Below are positions 44,181 to 53,255 of a stretch of DNA of 64,000 nucleotides, piece after piece. Numbering within the stretch: position 1 is the first letter of the stretch; every line of letters begins with the position of its first letter. Source of the DNA: an uncultured Aquimarina sp. (GTDB taxonomy: Bacteria; Bacteroidota; Bacteroidia; Flavobacteriales; Flavobacteriaceae); contig NZ_CANLOZ010000005.1 in assembly GCF_947492965.1 (NCBI RefSeq), positions 186,001 through 250,000 on the forward strand. Reading direction: 5' to 3'. The translations under genes and the position numbers were made by a program. The notes beneath the pieces were generated by a model that had not been told where the DNA came from, ran no database searches, and saw only the letters and a program-made list of their open reading frames with translations.

Positions 44181-44803
44181 TATACTTCAAGTTTCTGAAG
44201 TTCTTGATAATTCTTTTTAAGCCTTCTGGTTAATATTCCATATACCACTCGATACAGCAATGCTAATAATCCAATGAAAACTGCTAACACCAGTACCGAG
44301 GTAATGATTACTACATATAATGGAATATTCTGATCAGCGGATTGAGCTTCATACGTATCTGTATAAAAAGTCATGTACATAATAACGACCAACGTTGTTA
44401 AAGACAAAAAGCTAATATTCACCCAGACATATTGTTTTACAGTTTTCCTTGTATTCAGGATATTTTTCATCAACACAGATGCCGAATCTGTAGTCTTTAT
44501 ATTTTTATAATTGATATAAAAACGGACAATAAAGTAGATTAATATTCCATACGATAAAATCGTAGATATCACTGAAAAATTTTCTAATCCTAAAATCTCA
44601 AGATCATCATACTCACCAGATAGCCTCACCATAATGTCTATCGAAGACCATAAAACAAACTCTATGACACTTATCAAAAAGATCCACTTAACTATAGATG
44701 ATGATTTCTTTAAAATCATCTTATAGATCTCATTATATGATAGTTTTGGAAGTTCCGAATCTCGGCTTTTCCAGTCTTTTTTTAATAATTCTAATTCATC
44801 CAT
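44180..44803 (-). CDS. Membrane protein partner of the ECF sigma factor
   Basis: The 207-residue protein opens MDELELLKKDWKSRDSELPK, a motif common to Bacteroidetes proteins encoded after ECF sigma genes. Four membrane helices follow (IVKWIFLISVIEFVLWSSI, FSVISTILSYGILIYFIV, YVWVNISFLSLTTLVVIM, YVVIITSVLVLAVFIGLLAL). The start is 2 bases after the sigma gene stop. An anti-sigma role is probable from the context but is not shown by a known anti-sigma domain. Confidence 0.75.
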   Translation of the reverse strand: MDELELLKKDWKSRDSELPKLSYNEIYKMILKKSSSIVKWIFLISVIEFVLWSSIDIMVRLSGEYDDLEILGLENFSVISTILSYGILIYFIVRFYINYKNIKTTDSASVLMKNILNTRKTVKQYVWVNISFLSLTTLVVIMYMTFYTDTYEAQSADQNIPLYVVIITSVLVLAVFIGLLALLYRVVYGILTRRLKKNYQELQKLEV

Positions 44804-44805
44804 CT

Positions 44806-45300
44806 TTATGGGTTTAATATTTTTTTCAACTTCGTCTTCACTCGATTCATTTTTACTCGTGCATTTACTTCAGAGATTCCCATAGTCTCTGCAATTTCTT
44901 TATATGATTTGTCTTCCAGATACAAGAAAACTAACGCCTTCTCGATATCATTTAATTGTTTTACTGCCGCGTACATAAGTTTTAATTGCTGCTCTACTCC
45001 ATCGTCATACTCTTCTGCGGTGATTTTAAAATCCATCGCATCAAAATCAGAAGTTTTAATACTTCGTTTTGACTTTCTATAAAGTGTAATAGCAGTATTC
45101 AATGAAACTCTATACATCCAGGTACTAAATTTAGATTCACCTCTAAATTTTGGATACGCTTTCCATAACTGGATAGTAATTTCCTGAAACAAATCATTAT
45201 GCGATTCTGGGTCATTGGTATATATCCTACAGACCTTGTGCACTATATTTTGATTTTGCTCAAGATTGGTTACAAAACTATGTTCTAATTCTTTCTTCAC
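44806..45300 (-). CDS. ECF RNA polymerase sigma factor
   Basis: The 164-residue protein has sigma region 2 (about 25-80; SHNDLFQEITIQLWKAYPKF, WMYRVSLNTAITLYRK) and region 4 (about 110-160; LEDKSYKEIAETMGISEVNAR). It resembles the sigma-70 family ECF factors of Bacteroidetes. It is followed on the same strand by the four-helix membrane protein. The second ECF sigma factor in the window is unrelated in its partner type, which is RskA-like. Confidence 0.92.
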   Translation of the reverse strand: MKKELEHSFVTNLEQNQNIVHKVCRIYTNDPESHNDLFQEITIQLWKAYPKFRGESKFSTWMYRVSLNTAITLYRKSKRSIKTSDFDAMDFKITAEEYDDGVEQQLKLMYAAVKQLNDIEKALVFLYLEDKSYKEIAETMGISEVNARVKMNRVKTKLKKILNP

Positions 45301-45482
45301 TTTAGTTAGTTACACCTTATAAGTAGATAATAAAACAAATACGTTACACATTCTGAACTAAAATTTATTTTTTAATGATACTATTTTTAGAACAAAAATA
45401 TTTTAGCAACTGATTTTCAATCAGTTTTACCGAAGCAATAAACAAAAATAAATATTCTATAGCCTATATGACATTATCAGTT

Positions 45483-45490
45483 TATCTTTG
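45483..45490 (+). promoter_or_regulatory. Candidate -7 box of the NADH dehydrogenase gene
   Basis: TATCTTTG matches TAnnTTTG perfectly and lies 18 bases upstream of the ATG at 45509, the same spacing as at 42939. No TTTG is present at the expected distance upstream. Confidence 0.4.
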
Positions 45491-45508
45491 TAGAACAACA
45501 CTTTATTT

Positions 45509-46807
45509 ATGAACATTCCTTATACTAATTTACCAAGATTAGTGATTATCGGAGGTGGTTTTGCAGGAGTAGCTTTAGCCAGAAAAATGGTAAAAGAAAA
45601 CGTACAACTCGTGCTATTAGACAGACACAATTATCACACATTTCAGCCTTTATTATATCAAGTTTCAACCTCATCATTAGAACCAGATTCTATTGCCTAT
45701 CCATTACGAAAAATCGTAAAAAGAGGTAAGAACACCTATTTTAGAATGACAGAGGTTACCTCTATAGATCCAGGAAATAAAGAAGTTCATACCTCTATTG
45801 GCAGCATTACATACGACTATCTGGTAATCGCTACTGGAGCACGTACCAATTTTTTTGGTAACCAGACTATCGAACAGAATTCTATGCGAATGAAAAACCT
45901 TCCGCAAGCCTTGAACTTACGAAGTTTGATGTTAGAAAATCTGGAACAAGCGGTAATTACTACTGATCCAGAAAAACGAAAGGAACTGCTTCGCTTTGTG
46001 CTAGCTGGAGCTGGACCTACAGGTGTTGAGTTAGCTGGTGGAATTGCAGAGTTACAATTAAACGTACTCCCCAGAGATTATCCTGATATGGATTTTAGCG
46101 AAATGGAGATCCATCTTATTGAAGGAGCAGATAGAGTGTTACCACCTATGAGTCAGAATGCCTCCGAAAAAGCTTCTAAGTTTTTAAAGAAAATGGGAGT
46201 GCGTATTCATACGAATACTCAAGTAACCAATTACGAGAACAACTTAGTTTCTACCAATACGGAGTTATCATTACAAAGTGCTACCTTCATTTGGTCTGCA
46301 GGTGTTACTGGTGCTCCTGTAGAAGGTTTAAAAGCAGATGCTCTTATTCCTAGAGCAAATCGTTATAAGGTCAACGAATTTAATCAAATTGAAGGGTATG
46401 AGGATGTTTTTGCTATTGGTGATATTGCATTAATGCAAACAGAAGCGTATCCTAAAGGACATCCTATGGTCGCACAACCAGCGATACAACAAGGAAATCA
46501 TTTAGTAAAAAACATAAAGCACAAATTACAAGGAAAACCTATGATTCCTTTCTCTTATTTTGACAAAGGATCTATGGCAACAATCGGAAGAAATAAAGCC
46601 GTTGTTGATATAGGTAAATTTCGTTTTGGAGGGTTCTTTGCCTGGTTTATATGGATGTTTATACACCTTTGGTTTTTAGTAGGTTTTAGAAATCGTTTTG
46701 TAACCTTTTTTAATTGGACCTACAATTATATCAACTACGACAAAGCCGCTAGATTAATTGTAAGACCATTTAAGAACAAAGAAGAAAATGCAATTGAAAG
46801 GGTTTAA
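45509..46807 (+). CDS. ndh: Type II NADH dehydrogenase (NDH-2)
   Basis: The 432-residue FAD-dependent enzyme has two Rossmann motifs: VIIGGGFAGVALA (FAD, about 12-24) and VLAGAGPTGVELAGG (NADH, about 166-180). The FAD-binding motif near the C-terminal part is GYEDVFAIGDIALM. The C-terminal hydrophobic region (FFAWFIWMFIHLWFLVGF) should anchor it to the inner face of the membrane. It passes electrons from NADH to menaquinone without pumping protons. It is a single gene whose stop directly abuts the stop of the convergent GLPGLI gene. Confidence 0.93.
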   Translation: MNIPYTNLPRLVIIGGGFAGVALARKMVKENVQLVLLDRHNYHTFQPLLYQVSTSSLEPDSIAYPLRKIVKRGKNTYFRMTEVTSIDPGNKEVHTSIGSITYDYLVIATGARTNFFGNQTIEQNSMRMKNLPQALNLRSLMLENLEQAVITTDPEKRKELLRFVLAGAGPTGVELAGGIAELQLNVLPRDYPDMDFSEMEIHLIEGADRVLPPMSQNASEKASKFLKKMGVRIHTNTQVTNYENNLVSTNTELSLQSATFIWSAGVTGAPVEGLKADALIPRANRYKVNEFNQIEGYEDVFAIGDIALMQTEAYPKGHPMVAQPAIQQGNHLVKNIKHKLQGKPMIPFSYFDKGSMATIGRNKAVVDIGKFRFGGFFAWFIWMFIHLWFLVGFRNRFVTFFNWTYNYINYDKAARLIVRPFKNKEENAIERV

Positions 46808-47689
46808 TTAATACTGATCAAATAGTTTCTGAGCCAAACCTTCTAACTCTTCTCTGTTAATTTTTTCGCCTTCTGTTGGCGGATTTATAATAATTGATTC
46901 AGAAGGAAATAAGGAAACCTTGTCGAAGCTGACTTTCTTTTTACCTTCTTTTAGTTCTAATATTAGACCAGGAAGCCCGTAATATCCTTTTGGTCCATAA
47001 GGAGCTTTGATTTCATTCGTATACCAAGCTTCTACTTTTTTATCCGAGTTTTTCAGTATTGCTTTATAACAGCGATATTGATCGATTTTCTTGGTTTCTT
47101 CGGTTAACTCCCATTCCTGTGGCTCTAATGTTTCATCGATCAAAAACTTTCTCCCTCTAAAATCAAATTTATGTACTTTTAAAGCGCTTATCTTTTTCTT
47201 TTGAGAAATGTCTAGATAAATAATTTCTGAATCGTTGTAATTAATCTGTTCATCAACCAATTCTTTACCTTTTTTATTGAAACTAGTTCTCGAGACTGTA
47301 TCATTACTTACGTTGTCTTGCGGGTAATATAACGATTCCTTCTTGTTAACCTTCAAAATAGTGATATAATCATAAGATGGAATTGCCAATGGCGCTTTAT
47401 TCCTTTCTTTCTTTTTCAATTTTTCTTTTACTATAGCGTATAGACTATCTGACACTGCTCTAAATTTTTGATTATAGAGTTGGATAGAGTCCTTACCAAC
47501 ACCAGGTTTATGTGTTGCCCTAAATTTTTTCATTCCTTCTATTAGAAATGAATCAATCTCAGTGTAATCAAAAGATTCTTTCTTTTTGACTTGAGCCGGT
47601 TTACGCTTTTCTTTATAATAGACTGTTAACTCTTGAGATTTTGCCATAAATGAAGTCAATACTATAATACTTATTAAGATTTTTTTCAT
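46808..47689 (-). CDS. GLPGLI family protein, copy 3
   Basis: I take the start at the ATG at 47687-47689 (MKKILISIIVLTSFMAKSQ), giving 293 residues with a proper signal peptide; a start 27 bases upstream overlaps the preceding gene. The family motif YGLPGLILELKEGKKK is present (about 248-263), with KVEAWYTNEIKAPYGPKGYYG before it. It is a paralogue of the two genes upstream, closest to copy 2. GLPGLI proteins occur beside TonB receptors in Bacteroidetes; their role is unknown. Confidence 0.85.
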   Translation of the reverse strand: MKKILISIIVLTSFMAKSQELTVYYKEKRKPAQVKKKESFDYTEIDSFLIEGMKKFRATHKPGVGKDSIQLYNQKFRAVSDSLYAIVKEKLKKKERNKAPLAIPSYDYITILKVNKKESLYYPQDNVSNDTVSRTSFNKKGKELVDEQINYNDSEIIYLDISQKKKISALKVHKFDFRGRKFLIDETLEPQEWELTEETKKIDQYRCYKAILKNSDKKVEAWYTNEIKAPYGPKGYYGLPGLILELKEGKKKVSFDKVSLFPSESIIINPPTEGEKINREELEGLAQKLFDQY

Positions 47690-47705
47690 ATCACTTCTGA
47701 GTACA

Positions 47706-48575
47706 TTAATATTCATTAAATATCTTAGTAGATAAGTTTTCTAACTCTTCTCTAGTAATTTTTTCACCTTCATTAGGTGGGTTTATGATGATCGGTTCCG
47801 AAGGAAATAAGGAAACCTTATCAAAGCTTACTTTCTTTTCACCTTCTTTTAGTTCCAATATTAGACCAGGAAGTCCGTAATACCCTTTTGGCCCATAAGA
47901 AGCTTTAATTTTATTAGTATACCAAGCTTCTACTTTTTTATCTGAATTTTTAAGTATGGCTTTATAACAGAGATATTGGTCAATTTTCTTAGTTTCTTGA
48001 GTTAGTTCCCATTCCTGTGGCTCTAATGTCTCCTCTATAAGAAATTTTCTTCCTTTATAATCAAACTTATGCACTTTTAGAGAACTTATCTTTTTCTTTT
48101 GAGAAATGTCTAGATAAATAATTTCTGAGTCGTTATAGTTTATTCGCTCATCTACCAATTCTCGTCCTTTTTTACTAGTACGACTATGAGAAACGGTATC
48201 ATTACTCACCTCATTCTGTGGATAGTACAATGATTTTTCTTTATTTATCCTTAATACCGTAATATAGTCATAGTACGGTATGGTAAGTGGTTTTTTATTC
48301 TTCTCTCTTTCACTAATCTTTGCGGAAATACGTTCTCCTTCTTTCTCAAGTTCCTCTCTAATCAACATAATAGAATCTTTACTTACTCCTGACTTTATAG
48401 CTTCCTTAATTTTAGCAAACTGTTCTCTGTAATAATCAGAAATTTCATCAGTGTCAAAAGATTCTTTTGTTGATACTTGAGCTGGCTTACGCTTTTCTTT
48501 ATAAAACACAGTAATTTCCTGACATTTCCCTAAAAAGGAAATAAAGAAAAGTATGATCAATAATTTAATTTTCAT
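47706..48575 (-). CDS. GLPGLI family protein, copy 2
   Basis: The 289-residue protein has a signal peptide (ending LGKCQ) and the family motif YGLPGLILELKEGEKK near residue 245. Much of the sequence matches copy 3 nearly residue for residue (SLYYPQ, SNDTVS, INYNDSEIIYLDISQKKKIS, FDKVSLFPSE), which implies a recent duplication. The spacer to copy 3 is 16 bases. Confidence 0.85.
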   Translation of the reverse strand: MKIKLLIILFFISFLGKCQEITVFYKEKRKPAQVSTKESFDTDEISDYYREQFAKIKEAIKSGVSKDSIMLIREELEKEGERISAKISEREKNKKPLTIPYYDYITVLRINKEKSLYYPQNEVSNDTVSHSRTSKKGRELVDERINYNDSEIIYLDISQKKKISSLKVHKFDYKGRKFLIEETLEPQEWELTQETKKIDQYLCYKAILKNSDKKVEAWYTNKIKASYGPKGYYGLPGLILELKEGEKKVSFDKVSLFPSEPIIINPPNEGEKITREELENLSTKIFNEY

Positions 48576-48699
48576 GTAAAGATTTTGGTTAATGATGATT
48601 CGTCCAAGGAATTGGATCCTTTGATAATAAATTTAGACTATATAAGTATGTGTCATTTCGTCTAAAAATGTTACCTCAAATCATAAGTTTATTAAAAAA

Positions 48700-49503
48700 T
48701 TAATGTTCATGAAAAAGTAACGCTGGTATTTCTTCTAATCCCTCTCTAGTAATTTTTTCTCCCTGAGTTGGTGGTTTTACTTCAAAATCATCCAGCGTAT
48801 AAAGAATTTTATCTAAAAAGATAGTTGCATCCTCTTCAATCACTTTTATTATCAGACCAGGTAACCCCCAATATCCTAAAGGTCCAAATGACGATTTGAT
48901 TTCTTCCGTATACCAAACCTCAACAGGTTTACGTCCTTTTACTCGATAATTTCCATAGCTATAACTTGTATACTGTTGCTTTTCTCTTTTAAAAACTAAT
49001 GCTTTCTTACATAAAAATCCAGAAATAATTTTTGTCTGATTGGTAAACTTCCATTCTAGATCAACCAGCTCTTCATCGATCAGATATTCTTTACCATAAG
49101 CATATTCTATACTTGATTTTTGTTTTGTATCTTGATTTATATAAACAATTTTGTACTCTTTTTCAGAGGTCTCTCTACTAATAAAAGTTTGTTTCCCGTC
49201 CTTTCCGTAAGAAACAGTACTATTAATTGTATCATTAAACTGCCGCTCTAATGGATAATAAATTGATTTCTCATGATCAATTCTAAGTACACTTGCATAA
49301 CCATAATTTACAAGTTCATCGCTATGATCCTTCGCTTTATCATTAATCAATTGTAAATCTTGCTTACTCATTCTTTTTTCAAAAACATATGTTCTTAATT
49401 GATAATAATCAGATTTACGTTCTTCTTTATAAAAAACCGTCATCTCCTGAGATTTCCCTCCTATTGCGATAAGAAAAATTGATAAAAAGAGTATTTTTTT
49501 CAT
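48700..49503 (-). CDS. GLPGLI family protein, copy 1
   Basis: The 267-residue protein has a signal peptide ending GGKSQ and the motif YWGLPGLIIKVIEED (about 220-234). It shares the frame TVFYKEER..., IYYPLERQFNDTINS and KPVEVWYTEEIKSSFGPLGYWG with copies 2 and 3 but is more divergent. It is the first gene of the minus-strand triplet and is divergent from the TonB receptor gene at 49703; a large inverted repeat lies just upstream of its start. Confidence 0.85.
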   Translation of the reverse strand: MKKILFLSIFLIAIGGKSQEMTVFYKEERKSDYYQLRTYVFEKRMSKQDLQLINDKAKDHSDELVNYGYASVLRIDHEKSIYYPLERQFNDTINSTVSYGKDGKQTFISRETSEKEYKIVYINQDTKQKSSIEYAYGKEYLIDEELVDLEWKFTNQTKIISGFLCKKALVFKREKQQYTSYSYGNYRVKGRKPVEVWYTEEIKSSFGPLGYWGLPGLIIKVIEEDATIFLDKILYTLDDFEVKPPTQGEKITREGLEEIPALLFHEH

Positions 49504-49525
49504 AGTTCATTGATTAAGAAATGTA

Positions 49526-49568
49526 AAACTAAAAAATTAGTTAAAAGATTCAACTAATTTTTTAGTTT
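49526..49568. repeat. 17-base perfect inverted repeat upstream of the GLPGLI genes
   Basis: The arms at 49526-49542 (AAACTAAAAAATTAGTT) and 49552-49568 are exact reverse complements around the 9-base loop AAAAGATTC. The near arm lies 23 bases upstream of the start of the GLPGLI copy 1 gene on the minus strand. It could be an operator, a hairpin in the 5' leader, or an old terminator. Confidence 0.85.
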
Positions 49569-49702
49569 ATTTTTTCAAAATATACTATTTCCCTTTCCTA
49601 ACAATCCATCCTACATTTTCTACAATTCAGTAAGAATCAATTTTTAGAATCTTCGTTTTAATACACTTTTGAACTGTCAATCAAAAAACAACAGTACATC
49701 AA

Positions 49703-51856
49703 ATGAGATATTTATTATTTACCATTTCACTACTCGCCCCTCTATTTTTAACCGCTCAAACCACTGTTTCAGGAACTGTAACGGATCCTTCTGGCATACC
49801 AATTCCTGGTGCAAACATCTATCTAGAAGGAACTTATGATGGTGCATCTTCCACGGATACAGGAAGCTTTTCTTTTACGACTGCAGAAACAGGAGATCAA
49901 ATCTTAGTAGTATCATTTCTTTCTTTTGAAACATTTATTTTAAACGCAACAGTAAACGAAATGAAAAACCTAAAAATCACTCTGAAAGAAGATGTTAACT
50001 CTCTCGGAAGTGTAATCCTGAATGCTGGTACATTTTCTGCTGGAGACAATAGCAAAGCATCTGTACTAACACCTTTAGATATTGTTACTACCGCTGGTGC
50101 TGCTGGAGATTATATTGGTGCTTTCCAAACACTACCAGGAACTTCTACAGTTGCCGAAGATGGTAGACTTTTTGTTCGTGGTGGAGATGCCAATGAAGCT
50201 AATGTATATATTGATGGACTTCGTGTTTTCCAACCGTTTTCTGCAACTGCAAACAATATTCCTACACGTGGTCGTTTCTCCCCTTTCTTATTCAAAGGAA
50301 CTAATTTCTCAACTGGAGGATATTCAGCAGAATATGGAGACGCATTATCAAGTGTACTTCTTCTCAACACCATTGATCAACCCGAACAGGAAAAGACAGA
50401 CCTCTCCTTTATTTCAGTAGGTCTTGGTGTAGGTAATACTCAAAAATGGGAGAAAAACTCATTAAGTATCAATGCTTTTTACTTGAACCTAAAACCTTAT
50501 CAAGAAGTTATTTCTCAACGAGTAGATTGGATAAAACCTTTTGAATCACTGTCTGGAGAAGCTGTGTATAGACATCAATTTAACAATGGTTTGTTTAAAC
50601 TATATGGAGGATTGAATTATGCTGATTTCGAATTAATTCAAGAAGATATCAATATTCCTGAAGGTATTAACTTTGGTTTAACCAATAGAAATTTATATCT
50701 CAATGCTTCCTATAAAGGTGAATTAGGGAATGATTGGACTCTTGCAACAGGTGTGAGCTTTGCTAACGATCATAATGACATTAAAATTGAAGATACAAAT
50801 GTCGATTCAGATGACAACAGTGCTCATTTAAAAGTAAAACTTAGAAAAAGGTTTAATAATCGATTTAAACTAAATTTTGGTATAGAGCAATTTCTGGGAG
50901 ATTTTAAAGAAGATGTTAGTGCTACTACCTTCGGAAATTTCCAAAGTAGCTTCAATAACAATAGTACAGCAGTTTTTGGTGAAGCAAACATCTTTTTTAA
51001 CAAAAAGCTAGCGATGCAAGTTGGAATAAGAGGTACGCATAATTCCTTATTAGATATTACCAGAATATCGCCAAGAGCATCACTAGCATATAAAATTGCA
51101 GAGAAATCACAAGTCTCTTTAGCGTATGGAGATTTTTATCAAGCACCTCAACAAGACGTTTTAAAATACAACAGTTCCTTAGATCCAGAAAAATCATCAC
51201 ATTATATCCTTAACTATTTGTATCAGAACAATGGGAGAACTTTAAGAGCTGAAGCGTATTATAAAGGCTATGATCGTTTAGTTAAATTTGATACAGAACT
51301 TCCTGAATTCGGAAGTACTTTTACTAATAATGGCGATGGATATGCAGCTGGATTAGATTTATATTGGAGAGATAATAAATCTTTTAAAAACTTTGAGTAT
51401 TGGGCTAGCTATTCTTATCTGGATACAAAAAGAAATTATAGGAATTATCCAGAACGCGCCACTCCAAATTTTGCTGCCAAGCATAATTTATCATTAGTAG
51501 GTAAATATTGGGTCCAAGATTGGAAATCATTAATTAGTACCACCTATAATTTTGCTTCGGGACGCCCATATACAGACCCAAACACTCCTGATTTTTTAGG
51601 CTCAAAAACCAGAACATTTAATTCTTTGAATATGAGTTGGGCTTATTTAATAAGTCAACAGAAGATCTTGTTCGTTTCTGTATCCAATGTAATAGGTTTT
51701 GACAATGTATTTAATTATCAATATGCCAATACTCCTGATGTAAATGGAAATTTTGCCAGACGCGCTATCAGACCAACTGCTGATCGTTTTTTTATAGTTG
51801 GTTTCTTCTGGACCATTAGCGATGATAAAACCGATAATCAACTCGATAATCTATAA
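49703..51856 (+). CDS. TonB-dependent outer-membrane receptor
   Basis: The 717-residue protein has a signal peptide ending FLTAQ, a carboxypeptidase-regulatory-like domain (about 20-100; TVSGTVTDPSGIPIPGANIYL), a plug (about 130-230; DYIGAFQTLPGTSTVAEDG, LFVRGGDANEANVYIDGL) and a beta barrel. The C-terminus (DDKTDNQLDNL) lacks the usual terminal aromatic residue. It is the gene ahead of DUF2141 and the TPR protein on the same strand, with gaps of about 200 and 100 bases, so the cluster may share a task rather than one transcript. The ligand is unknown. Confidence 0.9.
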   Translation: MRYLLFTISLLAPLFLTAQTTVSGTVTDPSGIPIPGANIYLEGTYDGASSTDTGSFSFTTAETGDQILVVSFLSFETFILNATVNEMKNLKITLKEDVNSLGSVILNAGTFSAGDNSKASVLTPLDIVTTAGAAGDYIGAFQTLPGTSTVAEDGRLFVRGGDANEANVYIDGLRVFQPFSATANNIPTRGRFSPFLFKGTNFSTGGYSAEYGDALSSVLLLNTIDQPEQEKTDLSFISVGLGVGNTQKWEKNSLSINAFYLNLKPYQEVISQRVDWIKPFESLSGEAVYRHQFNNGLFKLYGGLNYADFELIQEDINIPEGINFGLTNRNLYLNASYKGELGNDWTLATGVSFANDHNDIKIEDTNVDSDDNSAHLKVKLRKRFNNRFKLNFGIEQFLGDFKEDVSATTFGNFQSSFNNNSTAVFGEANIFFNKKLAMQVGIRGTHNSLLDITRISPRASLAYKIAEKSQVSLAYGDFYQAPQQDVLKYNSSLDPEKSSHYILNYLYQNNGRTLRAEAYYKGYDRLVKFDTELPEFGSTFTNNGDGYAAGLDLYWRDNKSFKNFEYWASYSYLDTKRNYRNYPERATPNFAAKHNLSLVGKYWVQDWKSLISTTYNFASGRPYTDPNTPDFLGSKTRTFNSLNMSWAYLISQQKILFVSVSNVIGFDNVFNYQYANTPDVNGNFARRAIRPTADRFFIVGFFWTISDDKTDNQLDNL

Positions 51857-52058
51857 AATAAATGCCATTAAACTAATAAATCCATTTAGTATTACATCTC
51901 CAGACATTATCTGTATCAAGAGAAAACTCAAAAACGACAATATAAACTTCTGTTTACTGTCTTTAAATCCATAAACACAACCAAAAGTAATCTTAAAATA
52001 AACTACAAATCAAACACTTGCAAAAACATATGTTTAATTTTATAAATAAAACTAAGCC

Positions 52059-52487
52059 ATGAAAACCACTTATTATTTCACTTTTATTATTATTTGTCTA
52101 GTAAGCTCTTTTACTACTTCTGCACAAAATGATGAAAACACCATCCAAATTGATATTTCAAATATCAAATCTTCTGAAGGCACCATCAGAATTGGGTTGT
52201 ATAATAGCGAAGAAAACTTTTATAAAAAGATATTCAAATCTACCAAAGTAAAAAGTAAAGAAGGAGCGCTTACCGTTACTTTAGAAAATATTCCTGCGGG
52301 CACCTATGCCATCTCATTATTTCATGACGAAAATGATAACGAAAAACTAGATACAAACTTTTTCAAAATACCTAAAGAACCTTACGGCACTAGTAATAAT
52401 GCTAAAGGAAACTTTGGCCCACCAAGTTGGGAGGATGCTAAATTCTCAGTTTCTAATGGAGATGTGATCCAATCTATTAAATTTTGA
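52059..52487 (+). CDS. DUF2141 exported protein
   Basis: The 142-residue protein has a signal peptide ending TSAQN and a DUF2141 domain (IQIDISNIKSSEGTIRIGLY, GTYAISLFHDENDNEKLDTN, EPYGTSNNAKGNFGPPSWED). The acidic loop HDENDNEKLDTN looks calcium-binding. Members of this family are secreted or periplasmic with an unknown role, and they are often near TonB receptors and the GLPGLI-type proteins. Confidence 0.85.
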   Translation: MKTTYYFTFIIICLVSSFTTSAQNDENTIQIDISNIKSSEGTIRIGLYNSEENFYKKIFKSTKVKSKEGALTVTLENIPAGTYAISLFHDENDNEKLDTNFFKIPKEPYGTSNNAKGNFGPPSWEDAKFSVSNGDVIQSIKF

Positions 52488-52586
52488 TACAATTCATCCA
52501 TCATAAACTACAGTTCGGTATGATTTAATTCCAAATTTTCTGTTGTTGAAGGATATTTACCATGTAAAACTAAAACAACAAAAATT

Positions 52587-53207
52587 ATGAAAACAATTAT
52601 CCTTATAGCTTCCTTTTTTATAGTACTAACATCAAACGCACAACAAGCATACGAAAAAGGAATGGGAAAAGCTTTTGAGCTTTGGGGCAATCAAAAAAAC
52701 GACGATGCAGCAAATCTATTCGAACGAATCGGCAGAGCAGAAAAGGACAATTGGTTACCTTTTTATTATGCAGCGCAAATACATATTATAAAAACATTTA
52801 ATACCAAAGACGCTGAGGAAATTGAATCCCGTTTAAAGAAAGCTCAGAATTATTTGAATGAAGCTAAGACCTTTTCCAAAGACAATGCCGAAATTTTAAT
52901 TCTAGAAGCAATGCTAAATACAGCATATGTGGTGTATGATGGAACAAAATATGGAATGACACATTCGCCTAAAGTCGAAGAATTATATCAAAGAGCAAAA
53001 AAATTAGAGCCCGAAAATCCAAGAGCAACCTTATATCATGCAGAGTGGCAAATGGGAGCTGCTAAATTCTGGGGTAAGGATCCAAAGGCCTTTTGTCCTG
53101 AAATAGAAAAAGCTATCTTGTACTTTGAAAAAGAATCGAACACAACACCTTTTTATCCAGATTGGGGAAAAGATCAGATAAAAAGGATACAACAAAACTG
53201 CGAATAA
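52587..53207 (+). CDS. Exported TPR-like protein
   Basis: The 206-residue protein has a signal peptide ending TSNAQQ and tetratricopeptide-like helices (AFELWGNQKNDDAANLFERI, LYQRAKKLEPENPRATLYHA, FCPEIEKAILYFEKES). A binding role for peptides or proteins in the periplasm is likely. It precedes the sensor kinase by 48 bases on the same strand. Confidence 0.8.
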   Translation: MKTIILIASFFIVLTSNAQQAYEKGMGKAFELWGNQKNDDAANLFERIGRAEKDNWLPFYYAAQIHIIKTFNTKDAEEIESRLKKAQNYLNEAKTFSKDNAEILILEAMLNTAYVVYDGTKYGMTHSPKVEELYQRAKKLEPENPRATLYHAEWQMGAAKFWGKDPKAFCPEIEKAILYFEKESNTTPFYPDWGKDQIKRIQQNCE

Positions 53208-53255
53208 GGCTTAGCAGACATGTTCATCGATTCTATATAATACCAAAATTATACT

